Shown one piece after another: positions 13,970-14,366 of a stretch of DNA of 14,366 nucleotides (positions are counted from its first letter, which is position 1; each line of letters starts with the position of its first letter). Origin of the DNA: Thermoplasmata archaeon (GTDB taxonomy: Archaea; Thermoplasmatota; E2; DHVEG-1); the NCBI GenBank assembly GCA_030606465.1, contig JAUWGL010000006.1, positions 1-14,366 on the forward strand, given 5' to 3'. Below the pieces are notes generated by a model. It did not search any database. It was not told the origin of the DNA and saw nothing but the letters and a program-made list of their open reading frames with translations. Both the position numbers and the translations under genes were made by a program.

Positions 13970-14302
13970 ATGGAATACATATATAGTGCAATGCTTCTTC
14001 ATTCAGCAGGTAAAAAAATAACAGGAGAAAACGTAAAGAAAGTACTTACAGCTGCCGGTGTAAAGGCTGATGATGCAAAAATCAAGGCATTAACAGCATC
14101 ACTTGAAGGTGTAAACATCGAGGATGCAATCAAAACAGCTGCAGTACCAGCAGCAGTGGCTGCTGTTCCAGCTGCTGCAACAACTGGAGAAACTGCTCCT
14201 GCTGAAGGAAAATCTGAAGAGAAAAAGAAAGAAAAGAAGAAAGAGGAAGAAGAAGTCTCTGAGGAAGAAGCTGCAGCAGGACTTGGTGCATTATTCGAAT
14301 AA
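13970..14302 (+). CDS. rpl12: Large ribosomal subunit protein L12 / P1 (archaeal type)
   Basis: A 110-residue archaeal P1 stalk protein that recruits translational GTPases. The N-terminal dimerisation domain (1-58; [34 protein letters not shown]) binds the L10 helix. An Ala/Pro hinge (59-78) and a Lys/Glu-rich stretch (81-100) lead to the conserved C-terminal GLGALFE, the factor-binding peptide. AGGAGG (13954-13959) ten bases upstream is the strongest ribosome-binding site in the cluster, consistent with L12 being needed in several copies per ribosome. It is last in rpl1-rpl10-rpl12 within this window. Confidence 0.97.
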   Translation: MEYIYSAMLLHSAGKKITGENVKKVLTAAGVKADDAKIKALTASLEGVNIEDAIKTAAVPAAVAAVPAAATTGETAPAEGKSEEKKKEKKKEEEEVSEEEAAAGLGALFE

Positions 14303-14312
14303 AACATACTAT

Positions 14313-14327
14313 CTGTTGTTTCAACAG
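14313..14327 (+). terminator. Hairpin after rpl12
   Basis: CTGTTG and CAACAG form a perfect 6-bp stem around TTT, 11 bases after the rpl12 stop. No T-run follows directly; a pyrimidine stretch (CTGTCTTCTTCT) comes 20 bases later. It could end the operon or be a processing or stability element. The last 40 bases of the window hold no recognisable gene. Confidence 0.35.
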
Positions 14328-14366
14328 TGGGCGATAAAAGAAAAACTGTCTTCTTCTGAGACTACT

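Noticed and set aside
14328..14366. C/D-box small RNA after rpl12
   Set aside because: A CTGA box-D-like string is present but no convincing box C or C'/D' pair accompanies it, and the window ends there.
1..14366. CRISPR, transposon, toxin-antitoxin or defence system
   Set aside because: No regularly spaced direct repeats, terminal inverted repeats, transposase, nuclease-antitoxin pair or effector motifs were found; every long frame has a housekeeping assignment or is a small unknown.

Overview
This is chromosomal DNA from an AT-rich archaeon, most likely euryarchaeal. The evidence is archaeal-type ribosomal proteins L11, L1, L10/P0 and L12/P1 (L12 with the acidic tail ending in GLGALF), Spt5, a short SecE, FtsZ, archaeosine tRNA-guanine transglycosylase and TiaS (agmatidine synthetase). 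TATA-like boxes lie 20-30 bases upstream of starts, and several genes appear leaderless. HMG-CoA reductase is the class II form, known in archaea mainly from Archaeoglobus and Thermoplasmata, so a Thermoplasmata-related lineage is a reasonable guess. That placement is inference from one gene and cannot be confirmed here.

Layout: 1-529 holds the 3' end of pyrB and complete pyrI (+). 522-4395 is a minus-strand group: tgtA (archaeosine TGT), an unrecognised 200-residue protein, then class II HMG-CoA reductase, whose 3' end overlaps pyrI. 4529-6161 is a divergent NAD-biosynthesis pair, nadX (-) and nadC (+). 6270-8857 (+) is ftsZ - secE - spt5 - rpl11, the widespread archaeal order that links division, secretion, transcription elongation and translation genes. 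8847-11338 (-) holds a small coiled-coil ORF, a PHP-domain phosphoesterase, tRNA-Gly(GCC) and tiaS. 11373-12335 (+) is a COG1395-like XRE-type DNA-binding protein divergent from tiaS. 12442-14302 (+) is rpl1 - rpl10 - rpl12.

Functionally this is housekeeping DNA: pyrimidine and NAD synthesis from aspartate, isoprenoid synthesis, tRNA modification, division and the ribosomal stalk. I see no CRISPR array, transposon, integrase, prophage or defence system, and no clearly new system. The points most worth a second look are: the ribosomal L11 cluster split by about 3.6 kb; a leader upstream of rpl1 with both a perfect 8-bp hairpin and a 10-codon uORF; an L10 with an exact 26-residue repeat and no acidic tail; a Lys/Asn-rich N-terminal extension on FtsZ; a 34-bp bidirectional promoter between tiaS and the regulator gene; an inverted repeat in the PHP promoter; and two small proteins of unknown function.
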